A stretch of 47,152 bases of DNA from Heterotrichella gracilis. Its lineage: Eukaryota; Sar; Xanthophyceae; Tribonematales; Xanthonemataceae. The stretch lies in NCBI GenBank assembly GCA_032358255.1, contig JAULBX010026474.1:1-47152 (forward strand), read 5' to 3'. A model generated the notes under the pieces. It was not told the DNA's origin. It saw only the letters and a program-made list of their open reading frames with translations, and did no database searches. Made by a program: the position numbers and the translations under genes. Below are positions 44,873 to 47,152 of this stretch, in pieces; the stretch's first letter is position 1, and the number at the start of each line of letters is the position of its first letter.

Positions 44873-45713
44873 GGTAATGGGTAGGGTTTCTAGGGCTGGA
44901 CCAGGTACACCACTACATTAAAAGGGTACCTCACAATAGAGTGGACAGATGTTGGGGGCTGGAGGTAGTAAGAAGCCGCCAGAAAGGGCTGGACAGGCAG
45001 CACGCTTGGTAGCATATCATGGTTATTCAGCGTTGGTGACATGAGAGGGATTGAGCAGCTCATGATGACATACCTTCTTCGCCCTTGTGCTGCCGTGTGG
45101 GGGGGCGTTTTGTTTCTTTCTTTCTGACAAGAATGTTGGAATGTACAGTAATATGTGTTTTTGGCAATTCTTAATCGCGACTTTGGGCTTTGCTGTGCGC
45201 AAGCAATTTTCCTGCTGCTACAATTTTCGGGCGGCAACTGAGTTGTTAATGCTATGCCGCCTCATACACGCCGTGTTCCAGCATAAAAGTGTATCCAGTT
45301 TATTTTGATCTGTCATGCACGCTATTGTTGCGCTTGACATGTCTCAGGCGTTTTGTAAATTACACCCATGCCCCTCTTCAAGAGCCAGCAACTGAGCCTC
45401 AATGACATCAAAAATAAAATAAATATCTTAGATGTTAAAGCAGTCCGGCAGTCCAGCAGTCAGGGAGCACTGTGTCACTGACACCCGGTGCCAGTGTGAG
45501 GGAAAGTGCAACATTGCGTGAACTGCCAAGATCCACCGCTTACTGCAGGTGAAAATTTCATTTAATATTGCAATATTGATTAATGCACTGGCACAGGCCC
45601 ATTCCATCCACACGCTCCATCCGTGGAGAATTTAAGATCCCCCCACCCACCCCTGCATTCTCAGATATGTATTCCTAAACCTACACCATAAAACCCTATT
45701 AGGTAAGGAACTC
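44873..45713. other. Convergent intergenic region
   Basis: No gene seen. It lies between the ends of the proline-rich gene (+) and the fluoride exporter (-) and contains a double poly(A) motif at 45354-45364. Confidence 0.55.
45354..45364. terminator. Bidirectional poly(A) motif TGTAAATTACA
   Basis: TGTAA on the + strand (45354-45358) and TTACA, which is TGTAA on the minus strand (45360-45364), are one base apart between two convergent genes: 480 bases past the + stop and 350 past the minus stop. Confidence 0.5.
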
Positions 45714-47152
45714 CTAGTCCGCCCACACGCTCCACCCGTATATTGCCACCCCCAGCAGCGCGCCCCCCCCAAGGCTGACTAGCGTGTACAGGTGGGCGTG
45801 GAAGGTGCGGGGGAAGCCGGTGTCGCTCTGCTTCTTGACCTGGGGATAGGGGGAAATTGGCATCATTTATTGGGCCTAAGGGGCCAAATTGACATCAGTT
45901 ATTGGGCCCAAGGGGCCAAATTGACATCAGTCATTGGGCCCAAGGGCCCAAATTGACATCAGTCATTGGTCCCAAGGGGCCAAATTGGTTTGGCATTGAT
46001 CACACGGGGGAGGCCAGTGGCGCTCTGCTTTTTTACCTGTGCACTGGGGGGTGGATGGAGGGTTTCCATTGACACAAGGAAGGGAACTGGGGTAGTATTG
46101 ATATTTAAAGGGGGCGTGGAATTTCTGTCCCCTTTGGTCTCACTCCACGTCCCCCCCACCATGAATGTGACACAGTCCTCAGCCCTACGAAACCCTACAC
46201 CCAAAAACCTACACCTACACGCGTACCTCCACCACGATTGTTGACACGGTACTCAGCGCCCCTCCAAATCCTACACCTTTCATCCGAAACAACACACCTT
46301 ACACCCTACACACCCTTACCTCCACCACGAATGTTGACACCGTGCTCAGCGCCCCGCCAAAACCTGTCTGGGTGGCCTTCAGCAGGAGGCCCCAGTAGCC
46401 TGCGCAGCAAGGGGGGACTGGTAAGAAGAAGTGTCCATAGGAAATATGGGCGGGGGAGGCAGGTGTCGCCGATGCAGGGTGGTGACATGCATGTAGCTTG
46501 GACAGGCCACCTCATCACACCGCATCACATCACAGCACATCATCGCACATCATCGCACATCACAAGTACAGCACAGCATAGCACCGCACAGGGAATATGC
46601 TGCAACAGAGGACCAGGCACTGTCAGGCAGCAGTGCCGATGACAACATTGCATGTCCCCATGAGGCGGATGGGCATGCCTGCAGGCACATATTCCCAACC
46701 AAAACCCTAAGGGTTCCTTACCAGGCTGCACCCGCTGCTTCACGCTTGCAGCGCAAAGTCTAGCACGCATGCAAACCCTAGCCACAACCCTAATCAAAAC
46801 CCTAGAGAATTCCTTACCTAGCTGCACCCGCTGCTTCACCGCCTGCAGCGCAAAGTCCAGCACGCACGCCAACATATTCGCCGCAAACGTCCCCACGGGG
46901 AACCACCTCGCCCCCGCCCACTTGTAGTTCAGCGGGGCCAACAGCCACCTCAGCACACACCCAAAGGGCGCCATCAGGCAGGCGAACCAGTACCCCCTGC
47001 GCACCGCGTGCTGCGGCTGATCGTCTGTGATAGCAAGGGCAATGAAGGTGGCGGTGGTGGCGGCCAGGAGGGCGCCGATGGCTGTGTCTGTTTTGGTGCC
47101 CAGGAGCGAGAGGAAGGCAGGGGCTTCGAGCTTGAAGGTGGCGGGTGGGGGC
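45714..47152 (-). CDS. FEX: Fluoride exporter, CrcB/FEX family (5' end outside window)
   Basis: Exons seen, 5' to 3': from the right edge (47152) to 46818, 46399-46320 and 45839-45714; at least 179 residues, phases consistent. FEX proteins form a fluoride channel in the plasma membrane from two fused CrcB-like halves. What is visible is the linker helix (LLAATTATFIALAI) and the C-terminal half: APFGCVLRWLLA, WFPVGTFAANMLA (the GTFxAN pore motif), then TGFGGALSTVSTFVVE, matching the GxxGxxTTFSTF signature with Val for Phe, and a last helix (LYTLVSLGGGALLGV). The first CrcB half and start codon must lie beyond the right edge. It is convergent with the proline-rich membrane gene. Confidence 0.9.
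45854..45988. repeat. Four tandem 32-bp repeats in the last FEX intron
   Basis: Unit aaattgacatcag..., 32 bp, at 45854, 45886, 45918 and 45950, followed by a partial unit. Each ends in a gggcccaaggggcc-like palindromic block. It lies 15 bases upstream (minus strand) of the last exon's acceptor. Confidence 0.93.
46000..46262 (-). repeat. Copies of both exon edges inside the last FEX intron
   Basis: 46002-46044 repeats the last exon's acceptor edge (gggggargccrgtggcgctc, tgctttttta, cctg) from 45808-45845. 46225-46262 repeats the donor edge of the middle exon at 46316-46361 (acctccaccacgattgttga, cacggtactcagcgcccc), and a worn version is at about 46150-46186 (ccccaccatgaatgtgacac, agtcctcagc). 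Confidence 0.82.
46713..46775 (-). repeat. Copy of the FEX donor edge of the first visible exon
   Basis: ttccttaccaggctgcaccc, then gctgcttcacgcttgcagcg and caaagtctagcacgcatgc match 46810-46870. The copy keeps the GTAAGG donor. Telomere-like aaccctagccacaaccctaa filler lies between copy and exon. Confidence 0.9.

Overview
The window looks like nuclear DNA of a green alga (Chlorophyta, probably Chlorophyceae). It carries split genes for chloroplast-targeted proteins (ClpP, ribosomal protein L22, adenylosuccinate synthetase) and a plant-type B3 factor. Introns are GT-AG with C-rich acceptors. Several genes have a TGTAA motif downstream of the stop, which is the chlorophycean poly(A) signal. 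Arabidopsis-type telomere-like motifs (TTTAGGG and variants) occur in many introns. I cannot name the genus.

Layout, left to right: an orphan multi-pass membrane protein (+, 1996-5618); a catalytic chloroplast-type ClpP subunit (-, 8588-6601, 5' end unresolved); divergent from it, plastid ribosomal protein L22 (+, 9193-10790); a 3.3 kb gap; a transcription factor with a C-terminal B3 domain (-, 18597-14102); a 4.2 kb gap; sphingolipid delta-4 desaturase (+, 22805-25253); a 3 kb gap; a TMEM45/DUF716 membrane protein (-, 31927-28228); a torsin-like AAA+ ATPase with an N-terminal hydrophobic segment (-, 35858-32420); adenylosuccinate synthetase (-, 41489-37220); divergent from it, a proline-rich multi-pass membrane protein (+, 42048-44872); and a CrcB/FEX fluoride exporter (-, 45714 to the right edge, 5' end outside the window). 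The exon chains were rebuilt by hand. In every chain the splice sites and intron phases agree, which strongly supports them. The genes are unrelated housekeeping and membrane functions, with no operon-like grouping.

The striking signal is in the introns. Beside exon after exon, in nine of the ten genes (weakly in the desaturase, which is the tenth), the intron holds one to seven degenerate tandem copies of the neighbouring exon edge, including its splice site. The copies are usually joined by TTTAGGG/TTCAGGG-like filler, and in the clearest cases they decay with distance from the real exon. Examples: about eight units in the TMEM45 gene (30389-31080), four 110-bp units in adenylosuccinate synthetase (38931-39325), three donor-edge copies in the torsin-like gene (33463-33743), and a copy of the ClpP terminal exon beyond its stop codon (6396-6569). 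This suggests introns that grow by repeated duplication of exon-intron junctions, and it is the best candidate for an undescribed process in this window.
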